Source: Neocallimastix lanati (nom. inval.)
Lineage: Eukaryota; Neocallimastigomycota; Neocallimastigomycetes; Neocallimastigales; Neocallimastigaceae
Reading direction: 5' to 3'
Length of the DNA stretch: 64,000 bases
NCBI GenBank assembly: GCA_016946835.1
Contig: JACVTC010000010.1
Span: 198,501-262,500, forward strand
The notes beneath the pieces are model-generated. The model was given only the letters and a program-made list of their open reading frames with translations. It did not search any database and was not told the origin of the DNA. Position 1 is the first letter of the stretch. Every line of letters starts with the position of its first letter. The translations under genes were made by a program, and so were the position numbers. This document shows positions 21,710 to 37,293 of this stretch, in pieces.

Positions 21710-24692
21710 TTAAGATAAGCAACTTGTAAAATAAACATGGTAAAAAAACGTTTAATACTTAACCTAGGTTTTTACACTGGATTATTAAGCTATCACCTTA
21801 AAGCTTACAAAAGACTTTTTTTTTTTTTTTAATTAAATGTTACCTTATTTTTGAATAGTATTATACTATAATAAAAATATTAAATGATATATATAAAAAA
21901 GTCATTATTTAATGATAAAATTTTAAAATATTTAAAAATTGCATAAATATATTATTTATTGTAAAAAAGAAAAATACAGAATTAAAAAAAAAAAAAAATT
22001 AAAAATTAAAGTAATATGAATGATAAACGAATGAAATGAATATAAAAAATAATAATAAACAAAAATATAAAACAATAATATTTTTAATATTTGATATTTT
22101 TAATATTAAATGATATCAATAAAAATTAAAAATAATATTTTTTTTTCTATTATTAATTTTTATATTGTAATTTTTTTTATTTTTTGTTAATTTTCATATT
22201 TTTTTAACAATATATTTAATAATTTATATATAAAATATTTTTCATTTATTGTAATAAATATTTAATTTTTGTATATTATAAAATTTAAAAAGTTCATCAC
22301 ATAAAAAACAAACAAATAAACAAACAAAAAAAAAAAAAAAAAAAAAAAATTAGATAGAGAAATATATAACAATACTTTTTTTAAATTAAAACCTCATTTG
22401 ATATTTTATAATTGATATTAAAAAAAAATTTTTTTTTATTATTTAAACATTTAATTATTTTAAAATTATTATTATTATTATTATTTTTAATATAATGTAA
22501 ATTTAATTTATAAAGTATGTAATTAATATATATTAATTAATCAATATATATATTTAAATAAATATATATATTGAAATTAGATAATAATAAAGTTTAATAA
22601 TGAAGGTAATATGAATAAACAATAGAATATCATCTATCAATAAACCGCTAATCTCATTCTCATTTTTTTTTTTTTATTTTTTTACTTTCATTGTTATTTT
22701 CTTTATTACTATTAATTATTAATTAATGAATTAATTATAAAAAGAATTTTGTAATAAAAATGATTTAAAATAGAATAATCATAGAATAATATATAAAATA
22801 AATAAAGCCACTAAAATAGTATATAAAAAAAAATAATAATGAAATCCAAGAAAATTATATTCATAAAAATTAATAATGAAAACAAACAAACAAATAAATA
22901 AAAAAAAAAAAGTTATTAATAAAATGTGATATATCATGTCATGTTTATAATAATACACAAAAAAAAAAAAAAAAAGAATTTAAAATAAAAATAAACATTG
23001 AAATTACTAAACTTTAATTCTTATCCAATAATTTTAATTTATTATTGGTTACAAATAAATTTAAAAAAAAAGAAATAATTAAAATTTTGTATCACTTAAA
23101 AACTATATTCATTTTTTAATTTAATTATTTTTATTGATTAATAATTTTATTTTTTATTTTTTTTTAATATTTTTAGTTGTACAAAAATGATATTAAAAAA
23201 AAAAGAAATGAAAAAACGGTCTATTCAAATAATAAAAACAATAATAATTATTAATAATAATTTATATAGAAAAAAAAAATTCTATTAACTGATATATATT
23301 TTTTTATTAACTGTAACACATATAATAATTAATATAAAAGTATATATTAATTTAAATAAAAAACAATGATATATTAATTTATTCTTTATTATTATCATTA
23401 TTATTTTATTTTATTTTACTTTATTTTATTCTTTTTTTTTTTTTTTTGATACTAATTCACTTAAATCTTCCTATAATTAATTAATAGATTTTAAAAAAAA
23501 CAAACAAAAAAAAAAAAAAAATAACATTAATTTTATATGAGAGAAAATTAAAAAAGTGGATATAGAATATTAGATATAAAAATTTTTTTTATATCGAAAC
23601 TATAGCATAATTGTGGAAAATGTTAAGTAAATAAAAAAAAAAAAAAAAAGAAAAGAAATATTATCTTTTTTTTTTTTTTTTTTAATTGAATGTTATTAAA
23701 TATTTGTGAGCTTTGAGATGTACTAATTAAAATCTCCTAATTTCATATTGTTTAAAAAAAAAATATAAATAAATATTTAAAGATTTATATAATATATAAT
23801 ATAAAATATTAATATAAAAATAAATATTTAAATTATGTTAAAATAAATTTTAATAATGTTTGATTATTAAGTAATATTTAACTTTTATTATTCTTATTTA
23901 TTTTTAATAAATATTAATAAATATTATTATTAATAATTAATGATAATTCTTTTTTTATTAATTTATAGGTATATAATCCAAGAGGTCAACTTAACACATA
24001 AATATTTATCATCACTAGATTATTTTTCTTTTTATTAAATATTTATTATGTTCATTTAATAATTATTATTTTTTATATATTTTTATTTTTTAATTATTAT
24101 TAATCATTCAATCTCTTCAAGCCAAATATTAAAATTTTCATATTTTAAAATTAATAATAAATTTCTGTGAAAAAAAAAAAAAAAAAAAAAAAAAGAAAAG
24201 AAAAAATAATATAATTAATTAAAAAAAAAAAAAAAAAGTTATTTAATATATATTTTTTTTAATATACATATTTAATTATTTTTTTTTATTAATTTAATAT
24301 TAATATTTATTCTTTTATTGTTAGTAAAAAGTCTTTTTATTATCCTTATTAATATTAAATAATTAAATAATTTTTATTGCATATATTTATTATTTTATAT
24401 TTATTATTATTACTATTTTATAATCAAAAAAAAAAATAAATATGATATTTAAATACATACATTTAGATGTAATATAATAAATTAAAAATTAATATAAAAT
24501 GAAAATCATGAGAGATATGAATATTTTAAAGTTATATGATTATGAAAAAGTAAAAAAAAAAAAAAAAGCTTAACATTATTGAAATTATGAAAAGCCAATA
24601 GTCAATTGTTCTTGTTATGATCATTAGATCGTGCTTCGTTTTTTAATATAACATAATGTAATTTTTTTTTATTGGATTGAAATAAAAATTAA

Positions 24693-24727
<35 letters not shown>

Positions 24728-27140
24728 ATATGAAAAATTTATTTTAATTATTTATGATATAAAAAAATTTTAACATTAAATTAGATTAAAATTATAGTAA
24801 CATTATATATATATTATATATACTTATATATACATATTATTTTATGAATTTTATGAATTTTATGAATTTTATGAATTTTTATAAATCTATCTATCTATTA
24901 TTTTTTATTATTATTTTAATTCTAATGTATTATTTTAATTGACTTTCAAATTAATTTTTTTTTAAGATTATTAACGAAACTAATAGCATTTTAATTAAAG
25001 TAAATTATAAAAAATAAAGTTAAAAAAAATAAAATATATGATATAAAGGATTTTTACTATTTCTTCAATTGATATTTTAATTTAATTAAAAATTAGGATT
25101 ATTGTATTGAATCATGATCCAATAATATGGTATAAATTTTATTAACATGAAAATAAAAAAAAAAAAAAGTATTTTAATATTTTAAATTATATAAGCCAAG
25201 CAATACTTTTTATTATTATTATTTTTATTATTACGGCATTAAATTTTATTAATAAAAAATTATATTTGATAAATTAAATGATGTCGATAAGAAAACAAAT
25301 AAACAAAAAAACAAAAAAAAAACTGTAGTTTATATAAAAGTTTAAATTAGAAAAATTTCAAATTTTAAAAAGACCAAATTTATTAAAAAAAAAAAAAAAA
25401 AGTATGATAAATTTTATATTATCATAAGTCAACCAATTATTTAATGAAAATTTTGTAAGAAGATTAATGTTATGAGACTTTTCATTTCGATTATTCAAAT
25501 ATATTATGATATAAACTTTTTAAAAAAGTTGAATAATTAGACCTTAATATCAAAAAGAATTTTTTTAAGCTATATAATCCAAAAAAACATTAACAAGCTT
25601 TAAATATGATAATCATTGATATTAATATGTATTGCTCATTATAATTAATATTTATTACTATCTATTATGTTTAATATTTAATATTCATTATATTTTTTAC
25701 TTATTATCATTCTTAATAATATATTACTAATCATTTATAGAGAATCATTCATCATTTAATTATATATATTTATAATTATTATTTATTATAATTATTATAT
25801 ATTATAAAAATTAAAGTTTATTTATTATTATTATAAATACTAATCAATATTAATTATTTAACTCTGTATTTTATATGTTTATGGTTTTTATTTATATTTA
25901 TATTTTATGTAATACAGATTGATTCAATGGGATATTTTAATTTATTTGATAATTTATATTGACATATATTAATTTTCATTTCTTTAATAGTATTGTACTC
26001 AAAAAAAAAAAATAAAAAAAATAAAAAAAAAAAAAATAAATTAAAATTTTATTATTTTTATCAGTTTAATTGATGATCCTTTTTTTTTTTTTTTTGAAAA
26101 TAAAAAAATTTATATATATATATAATAAAAAAGTGGATGAAACAATAAAAATTATATATATGTATGTATATATAAATCAATTAAAAGAAATTTTTATTAT
26201 TTTTATGCATCAAACTAAAATATAAAGAGGAAATGTCTAATTCATAGTTCCATATATTATAATATATTTAAAAATATTTAATTCAGAATTAAATAAAGAG
26301 TTTTATCTTTAAATTTAAATTATAGAATTTATTTATTTATTTATTTATTTTTTTTTTTTTTTTGAAATTTGATCAATAAATTCACTATTTATTAATAATA
26401 TATATAAAAGGCTTTTTTTTTTTTTTATTTTTATTTATTTATTTATTTATTTTTTTTTTATAAAATCTATTCATATTTATGTTTATTGTTTTTATTAATT
26501 AGTAAATTTTTATTTTTATTTTTATTTTCTTTTTTTTTTAGTTTAGTAAGTAAAAGTAGATGCACTATAAAAAAAAAAAAAAAGGATTAAAATAAATATA
26601 TAGTTAATTTAAAAATAAATTATTATATATAATTTATATAAAATTATTATTATTATTTTAAAATAATTAAATATACTTAATATATATATAATTTTTTTTT
26701 GAGATATATAATAAGTATAAGTAATATAATATTTATATATAATATTAATAAATTAGTTTATTGTTATTTAGTTTTATAATTAATTATAATAAATTTATTA
26801 ATATTAATATTTCTGTATTATTTAATTGTTGGTTATTTATTATTATTATTTTTTTTGTAAATACTCTCATTTTATACAACTTAATTTGAATACAAATGAA
26901 TAATGATAGATGAAACTTTTTTTTTTTTTTTCCATTTCTGGATTATGAATAACTATAATATATATATATAATTATATATCAATCAATGAATAAATATAAA
27001 AATAAACTTTTTTTTTGTCTAAAATTGATGGCATTTTTTTTGATGGCATTATCTAAAATAGTTAATATGTATAAGATATATATGAAATAGAATTTATATT
27101 TTTAAAAAAATATATTCATTAAATTAATTTTTTTTTCTGA
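17916..27140. other. 9.2-kb gene-free AT-rich tract
   Basis: Nearly all is low-complexity A/T with homopolymers, triplet runs (18360-18392, 18690-18755), TAAA runs (24690-24730) and AT dinucleotide runs (21680-21705). At 17930-18040 there is another weak scrap of the MULE transposase N-terminal region. A TTTTATGAAT decamer repeats at 24843-24880. A short less-AT pocket at 24590-24640 shows nothing recognisable. No gene is supported; the open frames here are simple-sequence artefacts. Confidence 0.6.
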
Positions 27141-27144
27141 TTGA

Positions 27145-27570
27145 TATTAATGAGAGGAGAAGACAATTGGGCCTCCAGTTCTCTTCCTTAAATGTATCAG
27201 ACTCTCACTGGATTCTTTGCCATATCGTTTCGGTATCAACACAGACTTCTCCTCTCTAAGGCTAATATGAAAAGACATTTCCAATACTCCACTTTATAAG
27301 ACGGGCTTCTTTTCAATAATCTCTTGAATCATCATCGAAGGAGGAACAACTACACTAATCCTCTTATCGATTAAGCGCTCTCGAGGCACTAGCAATTATA
27401 AAGTCTAGCAGGAATACTTACCATGGCGAGCGAATACCAATTTCATATATAAGAAGAAAAAAAAAAACATCTTTGGATGATGAAAATCTCCTCATATAAA
27501 TTCAGGAGGTAATTGTGGGGTCAATCCAAGAAACGTTATGTGTGTTAGTCCAGAGCACCGACCATCAAGA
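27145..27570 (-). other. High-complexity island, possible SINE/Pol III-type repeat
   Basis: About 420 bp of much more balanced composition in the middle of AT-rich DNA. No long open frame on either strand. Read on the minus strand, it contains GGTAAGTATT (27413-27422) and TAGTGTAGTTG (27347-27357), both shared in order with the island at 11310-11830, and then GATGATTCAAGAGATTATTG, which matches the plus-strand island at 57511-57585. The A-box-like word and a near-B-box word (GATTCAAGAGAT) suggest a Pol III-derived element. A U1 or other snRNA identity was considered and rejected. Confidence 0.4.
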
Positions 27571-28203
27571 TAAAAATTGGAAAGAATTAAATTATTATAA
27601 ATATTAAAATAATAATATTATGTATAATAGATTAATATGATAATGCTAAATAGAATTACATTTAATATTTTTTAAATAAAAATATGAAGGAAAATCTACT
27701 AATATTGTTTTTTTTTTTATATTTTTTATTAAATATTACAAAATAAAAAAATGAAAAAAAAAAAAAAATAAACATTTGCTTTCATCTTATTTAAATAAAT
27801 AATTTAATATTTAAATAAAAAAATTACAAATAAAATGAAATAATAAATATATATTTATAATTTTTTATTCATTAAAAATTAATAGTTTAAACATTTATTT
27901 ATTTAATAACTAATAAAGTTGAGAAAAGAAAATTTTATTGAAGCATTTTTTTTTTATTTTTTTGAATATATTAAATTAATAATATTTTTAATAGAATTAA
28001 ATTTTAATATTTTTATTTAATTACCCCATCTTTTAAAAATTAAAACTGTTTTCCATATAAAATTAAGCTTTTTGGTTGATATTAATGTATATAGAATTAC
28101 TTATACAAAGATGAATGAAGATCAATATAAATAAATGTTATTATCATTAATTTTTAATAATAATAATATAAAGGAGAAAAAGAATTTAAGATAAAGGAAT
28201 AAA

Positions 28204-28234
<31 letters not shown>

Positions 28235-31200
28235 AAGAAAAAAAGGTGTTGAAAAAATAATAAATCATCTTTATGAAAAATAACTTGGAAGAAAAAATAT
28301 ATTAATTGTAATATTTATAAGATAACCAATTAAATATATTATTTTAAATATATTTAATCCTTTTACTTTAAAACTACTTTCTTTCAATAAAAAAAAGTAA
28401 TAATAATAAATAAAATTATTATTATTATTATTATTATTTTTCATTTAATAGAAGTTATTAAATAGTCGGCATAAAAATCTTAAGATTTTAAATAAAATTT
28501 ATTTTAAATACTTTTTAAATAAAACTATTAATAAATAAAATAGTTATTAATTTTAATTTTATTTTATTTTATTTTATTTTTTTTATAATTAAATAGAATT
28601 GTTAACTATACATAATAAAACAAAAATATATAATTTTTGTTTTAATTAAAAATTTCTAAGAATAAAAAAAAGTAAAAAATATAAAAAATAAAAGGTAATA
28701 AAAAAATATATCAATAAATTTATATAATTGTATATATTAATATTTATTATAAAATATATTATAATATATAAAAGCTATTAATTTAATTATATGACATTAT
28801 ATATTAACACATACTATATTAACATTTATTTTAATAATTTTGCCAAATCTTAAAACTTAAAAAAAAAAAACAATTTATATTATATATATAGAAAATGATA
28901 TTTATAAAACTATTGATTTAATAATAAGACATAATATATTAATATTTATTTTAATAATTGTACTAAAAACTTAAAAAAAAAAAAAAAAAAAAAAACAATT
29001 TATGTAATTTATATAAAAATAAAGTTATAATTTTAATTTGTTTTTCAATAATAAATGACTTTTTAAGTAATCTATTAAAAAAATAATTATTTTTTAGTAC
29101 TACATAAAATTTTATTAATCAATACACCAACAGTTTAAGAATAATAATAATAATAATAAAAAAAACATGACTCTCCTTAAAAAGTATAAATTTTAATAAT
29201 TTTAATTTATTAAAAAATTTTATAATTTTACTAAATAGATCATAATTTATTTTTATTTATTTTATTAAATTTTATTATAAACTATTCTCCATTTTTGTAA
29301 AAGTAAAAAATAAAAAAAAATTACTAAAATATTGAACATTTATTTATTGCTACTATTAAAATATGTTTATAATAATTTAATATTTTAAAGGTCTTTTTTT
29401 TTTCCTTAATTATTAATAATTTAGATTTATAATACATCTATTTTATCTTAATAATTAGATATAATTATGTAATTTTCATCAATTATATACAAAAAATTCC
29501 AATTTTTTGATCGTCATTTGTATAAAGTTCTATATAATAATTAATGGAATATTTAAAATTAAAGATTAAACCATAAATTAATAAAAAATATTTGTATCTT
29601 TTTTTATATTAAATTAAATTAATATATAAGATGTATACATCTTTTTCTTTAATATTTTATTATAATTTTGACTTTGGAATAAATCAAATGGATCATATTT
29701 AAATATTTATATATATTCATAATTATATAAATTAAACTTTTTTCTTTTAATATAAAGTTTCATACATTATATTAATTATAAATTACATATTTACATTAAA
29801 TTACATAGAAATCCAATATTGTATATTTCCATGTACCTTGAAAAATCATTTGCATGATATAAATTTTTTATAAATAATAAAGTTTTAATAAAGATTTAGA
29901 ATAATATTTTAGTATTATAGAGTAAATTTATAAAAAAAAACTTTAATTAATAATATATTGAACATTTTTTTAATTTTTATTTTTAAGGAAATGAAATTTT
30001 TTTTTCTAAATTTTATTTTATTAGAATAAATGATTTAATGAAGATAAATTAATTATAAAAATAATTAATAAAAATATTTATTCTTAAATAATCATATTTG
30101 AGTTGAATTATATTTAAATATATGTATAAAATTTCTTATTATTATGTTAAATGATAATATACAATTAACTCATGATATTTTTTTTTTTTTCGAATACTTA
30201 AGAAATTTATAATCAGTTTTAATATTTTATGATTTTAATTTAGTATTAAATATTTATTATATCAATATATATAAACAAATAAATTAAATGAATGAATAAA
30301 TGAATGTGAATAATAATTAGAAATAAATAAATAAATAAGTAAATATAAATAAAATAAAATACTTTATTTATTAATAAAACGAAAAGAATAATTTTTCAAG
30401 GAAAAAATTTAAAATAAAAAATTATACAAAATACAATTTTTTTTATTATTCATACACATTTTATATTATTTATATATTAAGTTTTTATGAAGTACTAAAT
30501 TGAAGAGAAAAAGAAAAAAAAAAGTTGAAAAATTGTTTTATATGTTGATTTTTTTTTACTGTTTTTATTACACTTTAATTTAATCATTAAAAAAAAAGTT
30601 ATTTATTTAGTACAGTTATTATTATAAGAAAATATTTAGAGATATATTGTATTTGCTCTATGGGTTAATCTAATCTATTTTATGCATATTTCTCCGGTGG
30701 AACAGAAAAAATTGGATTACTTTTATTGTATATAAGTTGTGTTACTTTATATTTTAATATTATTATAGATTATTTTAGAGTATAATATTAAATAATATGA
30801 AATTTTATCTTTATTTGGATTTATTCATAATTTTAATAAAAATATTAAGTCATTCTTTTTTTTTTTTTTTTTTTTTTTTATTTTATTTTATTAAGATTCA
30901 AATATTTAAAAGAGTTAAAACAATTTAATTATTACGGATTTTAATGTCATCATTTTTAAATAATAATAAAAAATAAAGTGTGATAATACAATGATAATAA
31001 ATTAATATTAAAAAATATTAAAATCAATAGTAAATATTTACATTTTATAATTATTTATATATATATAAACATTAATATATAAATAGGCATCATAGAATTT
31101 TCTATATGATTTTATTTATTTTTATACTAAAAATAACTAAATTTATGGAATTTTATTTCTATATTTTTCCACCATTAAAAATCTTTAAGGAGATTTTCAT

Positions 31201-34200
31201 ATTTATAATTAATAAGATTTAAACAAATAAAAATTAAAATATGTTATTATTATGTAAAAACTTTAAATATTATTTATTCTATTATTATTATTTATTTTTT
31301 TTATTAACATCCATAATATTTTATTTAATATATTTCACTTTATTATAATTAATATATTCTAATATGTTAATATTTTTTTTTAAATCATTTATATATATTT
31401 TATTTTATAGATAGAGGAAGGATTAATTACAAATTATTTTCCATTTTGATTATTTTATTTTATTTTTTTAAAATTAAAGTAATAAAAATTTTGTTATTAT
31501 TAAGAATAGTATTAAATTCTACTGAATTTGATATTATATATTTTTAAAGATTATATAAACACTTTTTTTTAAATTAAAAATAAACAAAAAAAAAGAAATT
31601 TAATGTTGTTTAATTATAAAAACTTTCAAAATATATATTATTTATTTTATAAAAATAACATTAGATAACTAATGATATTATTATATAAATAATAAATAAT
31701 AAAATATTAATAATAAAGAATTAATATTAATTTTTCATTTGCTTCTTTTTCATTTTTTTTTTCTTAAATTTTAGTATTAATAAATAGAAAGCTTATCACT
31801 TAGCAGAATTTTGATTTTTTTTTTCTCTTTCATGAAAGTTTAATTCATAACTAATAAAAAAAAATTTTTTTTTTATTATAAAAAGATATACTTATAAATA
31901 ATAATAATAAATATAATTATAATTTTTAAAGTTAAAATTTATGTATATATAATTTAAAACACAAATTAATTTTTTTAATTAATTTTAATTCAACCACTAA
32001 TCAATTTTTTAGGCTATGAAATGTTAATATTCCTTCATATTTCTTTTTAAATTTTTTCCTTTTTTTTTTTTTTTTTTTTTTTAAAAAAAAATATATTATA
32101 ATAAAATAAATAGTTATTAAGATTTTAATTTATGCTTATAATAAATGAATATATATATATATTTAATTATTGTAATAGGAAAATAATAAATAAAAATAGA
32201 AAATAAAATTATAATAATAAAGTTTGAATACAAAAAAACATATATGTGAAGTTCAGTAAGTTTTTAAAATAGATATTAATTATTATACTCATTAGATAGT
32301 TCATGTTATAGTAAAATTATTAGCGTTATTCATATTATTATCACTTAAATAAAAATAATAGGAATAATAAATTAATTATAACTATGTATTTTTTATTTTT
32401 ATTTTTATTATATATTATATATTTTTTCTATTATATATTTATTTTATTTCAATAATAATTATTATATCTTTTAGAGTTATTCATTCAATTATTGTCGAAA
32501 ATTTTTTATTTTTATTATTTGATTTTTATTATATATTTTCTTTATTAGTATATTATTAATTATTTTTAATTTTTCAATATATCAATTTAATTTTTTTTTT
32601 TTAGTTTATTAATAATATATTATATATTTATTAAAATTATAATATAGAATATATTATAAATTAGTTAAAATATATATTTAAAAATTTATTTACACAAAAT
32701 TGTTTTTTTTTTATTTAATTTACTGAATCATTATATTAATATAAAAAGTAATCATGTATACCAAATATAAAAATATAATATGAAATATATTATAATTTAT
32801 TTATTATTAATTCATAATTTATTAACAAAATATTATAAAGTATATGACATTTAAAACATTAATTTTTTGTAAATTATAGAAAAAAAAATATTTTTATTGT
32901 ATGGAGGTATGGAAGATTGGAAAAGGATGGAGCGCAAAAATATTATTTTTATTTTTAATTTTTTTTTATTCATTTAAAATTTTAATATTATTTATTTATA
33001 ATTAATTGTTTTCTAATAATAATTTTTTTCTTTTTAGATGCTTATTATATTTTTATATTATAATAAAGGTATATTAATAATTAGTAGAAATCAATGATAT
33101 TTTTTAATTATATAACTTTAAAAGGATATTATTAGCTTTAAAAAAATTAAAATTTATATGTTTAAAGTATATGAAAGTCCATTTTCATTTTTATTATTTT
33201 TTTTAGTTTTTATTTTATTTAACAATGATTTATGTGTAACCTAACAATATACTTTATTTATTATAATTTTTTTTATATTTTTTGAAGTAATATATATAAA
33301 TAATTTAAATAATTATAAATAGTTATAAATTAATTATTATATTAATATTATTATCATTAACTTTAATAAATATAATTAATAATATTATTAAGATATATAT
33401 ACTATATGTTAGTGATATTCTTATATAAATATTATAATTAATATATATTAAAAGTTTATGGGTTTAACAAAAATTGAAAGAGGTTAATAAAATTTTGTCA
33501 AATAATTCTTTTATTTTTAAATATAATAAAAATTTTATACTATGTGGAGAATAAAAAAAAAAGAAAAAAAAAGATAAATAAACTATAAATCCAATATTCT
33601 GTTCTTTTAAGCCGTATTATTACAATTTATCTTATGAATTTCACAAAAGTCATACACAAATCATTGTGATTTATTACTGTAGATCTGAATTCACCAATAA
33701 TATTTCAAATTTTAAAAAAAAATATTTATTTATGTTCATCCCTATATTATTATTATTATTATAATTGTAACTATTAATATATTTATTAACATTTTTAATT
33801 ATTATTAGTATAAAAAATAGTAATAAACTATTATTAATAATAATAAATAAATTGTAAATAAATTTTAATTAGTTTTTTTATAATAAAAAATTATAATAAT
33901 AAAAAGAAAATTAAAGAAGAAACTATCTATCATAAAATAAAATAAAATAAAAAAATAAAAAAAAAAAAAAAAAACTAGCATAAAAAATAAGCTTTATATA
34001 TAAAATAATATAATGAATTATTTTTTCATATTCACCCATATTAATAGTTATATTTATTTTAACTTTTTTTTTTTAAAAAAGTTTTTATTATATATCAATT
34101 TCTTTATTTTTATGGTAATATTTCAAAATTTTATTATTTAACTATTTCTTATTTTTATGATTACATTTTAAAAATAATATATATTGATTTTTGTAATCAA

Positions 34201-36746
34201 TAATAATAATTATTATAATTATTATAGAAAAAGAAAAATAAATATATAGTAAATACTAATAAAATGTAGATATGATAAGTAGTAAAAATAAATCTTTAAT
34301 AATTACTTATTGAAAATAAATAATTAATAATTTATTGAAATATACATTTTAATATAAATGGATTTTTTTCTTTTTAAATTTTAATATTTATATATATATA
34401 TAATTTCCGTTAAAATTAAAAATTTATAAATTAAATATAAAAATATATATATATATATTTTTTTATAAATTATAAATAAAATAAAATAAAAAAAAAAGTA
34501 AAAAAAAAAAGGTAAACAATTATATTATTAAACTGTTTACTAATTACTATTTACAATATGTATTAAATATTAAGCTAATTTTCAATTAGTATTAATTTAT
34601 TTTTATTAAAATAATAATAATATAATTAGAGATAATTAATTGTATATTTTTTTATCACATCTATAAATTAATGTTATGAAAGGAATACCATTTTTTATGT
34701 GAATCTTTTTTATGTTATTTTCTTATAGATAGTATATGTTTATAATTATTAATATTTATTATTATTATTATTTTCTTGAGTTGATCGAAGAATTAATTTT
34801 TTATCTTCTTTATTTATTATTAAATATATTATTTTTTATTTTTGAAATATTATTAATTGACCATTATTCTTTTTTTTATTAATTTATTTATTTATTTTTA
34901 TTTATATTAACTAGAAATATTTATTATTAAAGTATTGTGTATCTGTATGGTAATTTGATATTAATATTCATTTTATATAATTACTATTATATAATATAAA
35001 ATAGCTATATGTAATTTTTTTTGGTAAATTTTGTTCTATAGAAAAAAAAAGACATCTTCCTCCTATTTATTTTACCTATTATTATTATAATTATTATTAT
35101 TATTATTATTATTAGTATTTCTTTATTTTTATTTTTTCTTTTTTGATATAAAATTTTAAATATGATTAAAATAATTTAATAGTAGGAATAATAGTGATAT
35201 TAATAATTAAAATGATAATAATAATAAATAAAAATAATAATAATTTATAATGATTACACAATTTTTTATTTTTGATTATCCCTAATTATTTATTAATATT
35301 GTAAGTAAAAAAAAATTGAATATTAATAAAAAAAAAATTATAATATATATATTTATTAAAAGAAATAGATATATATAAAAAGTATATATTAATACAGTTT
35401 TTTACTATTTCTTTTATTTTTATAGTATTGTATCACAATATAAAATCATATAAGAGTTTTTTTTTTTAATATATGTATATATTATTAAAATATATTAATT
35501 TAGGTACAATAAATAACCAATAACAATGTTGAATATAAACCTTATATATTACTAATTTTTAATTTTTATTTTTAATAAAAATCTATTATAATAATAATTT
35601 TAAAAAATATATATTTTTATAATTAATTAATATTAACATAAAATTTTAATATATATAAATTAAAACTTTATTAATTATTAATTCTATTCTTATACCTTTT
35701 TTTTTATTATATATTATTGGTAATGAGTAATTTATATTCATTATATTAATATATAAATAATAATTAGTTAAAAAATGTATATTTATATTAATAATATTTA
35801 TTAATATATTAATGATTATATTTTACAGAATATAAATATATAAAGTAGACATAAAATAATTTAAATAATGTTAATTTATTAGATTTATTTTCATTTTATA
35901 TAAACAATATATATTGAAAACTTTATTTGTGATTATATTATAATAAAAAGGATTCCCTTTATAATATATAATTAATATATGGATTAAAATTGAATAATAT
36001 ATTGGAATTGGTCATAACTTTTTCCTTTAAAATTTATAGATTTAAAAATTATTAATATATTTTTTATTAGTGGATAATATATTTCAAATGGTAAACATTG
36101 TAAATAAATATATCAAAATTATATATTATCAAATATAATTAAATTAAATAGATTTATATATTATTTCTTTTTAGGCATGATCAAATAGAATATAATAAAA
36201 CCAAAAAAAAAAAAAGGATTTATATAATAAAGTTAAATAAATAGTAAAATTCATATATTAATAATAAAATAAACTTTATATATTATGAAATAGTAAAAAA
36301 TACTTTTAAATATATATGAATTATTTATATTAATAATATATGTAAAGATGAACCAAATTAGAAATAATTAAAATAATAATAATAATAATAATAAATAATA
36401 ATAATAATAATAATAATAAATAATAATAATAATAATTATAATAATATTTTACTCAAGATATAATTTTTTAAAAAAGTATATATATATACATATTAATACC
36501 CAACTTTTTTTTTTAAAATTTCAATTTTTTTTTTTTAAAAACAATTTTTAATATTTTATTTTTATTATACATTTTTTTTTATTGTTCTTATTTTGATAAT
36601 AATAATAATAATAAAAAGAAAGAAATATTAAAAAATTTTAGAAAAAAAATAATAGAAATAAAATTAAAAAAAAAAAAAGAAAGATAATGAATTTTATTGC
36701 CTTTTAAAAAGAAATAAATTAAAAAAAAAAAAAAAAAAAAAATTAA

Positions 36747-36794
<48 letters not shown>

Positions 36795-36835
36795 ATAGAA
36801 TAGAATTTATTATAAATGAAATATTAAAAATTAAA
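27571..36835. other. 9.3-kb gene-free AT-rich tract
   Basis: Featureless A/T-rich DNA apart from a diverged duplication (28775-28885 and 28907-29025, sharing AATATTTATTTTAATAATT-type words followed by ACTTAAAAA and CAATTTAT). Small less-AT pockets occur at 30640-30730 (TTTCTCCGGTGGAACAG) and 32900-32935 (GGAAAAGGATGGAGCGC) with no recognisable identity. Nothing else is supported. Confidence 0.55.
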
Positions 36836-37293
36836 TATCGTATATCCGTTAAAAAGAAGTCTCGCATTAACTTTTAACCATTAAAAAAAAAAATAGACAA
36901 AAAAAAAAATAAACTTTAAACAAAAATAAAAAAGATTATAAACTATTTCGCGTTTCATTATATCTGTATATATATATATTTTAAAATTTTTATTATATTT
37001 TGAAAAAGTATTCCTTTTAAGTGATATATTAAATAATATTTACTACAAAATATATATATATATAAAATAAAATTATATTATTTTTTTCTTAATTTGATAT
37101 TAAAGAAAGAAATAAAAAAAAATATAAAACAGAATTATATAAAGTAAAATTATAAAAAAAAATAACAATAACAAAACAAAACGTTACAAAAAAAAAAAAA
37201 ATTTACTAAAACAAAACAATATTAACTTATGAAAAATTTTTTTTAAATAAATTAAATAAATAAAGTATTTAGAAATAAAAAGAATTATACAAA
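36836..37293 (+). promoter_or_regulatory. Likely 5' flank of gene A
   Basis: The sequence becomes slightly richer here (CGTATATCCGTTAAAAAGAA, TCTCGCATTAAC, ATTTCGCGTTTCATTAT) after a ~50-base A tract ending at about 36790. From 37140 it is A-rich up to the start codon, whose context is ACAAAATG. I can point to the region but not to a defined promoter element. Confidence 0.3.

Noticed and set aside
21459-21738. Two overlapping Ile/Tyr-rich minus frames
   Set aside because: Produced by TA and TAAA simple repeats.
27414-27422. ATACTTACC, identical to the start of U1 snRNA
   Set aside because: The downstream sequence does not follow U1 (no matching stem I or convincing Sm site order); on the other strand the same bases are simply a splice-donor-like GGTAAGTAT.
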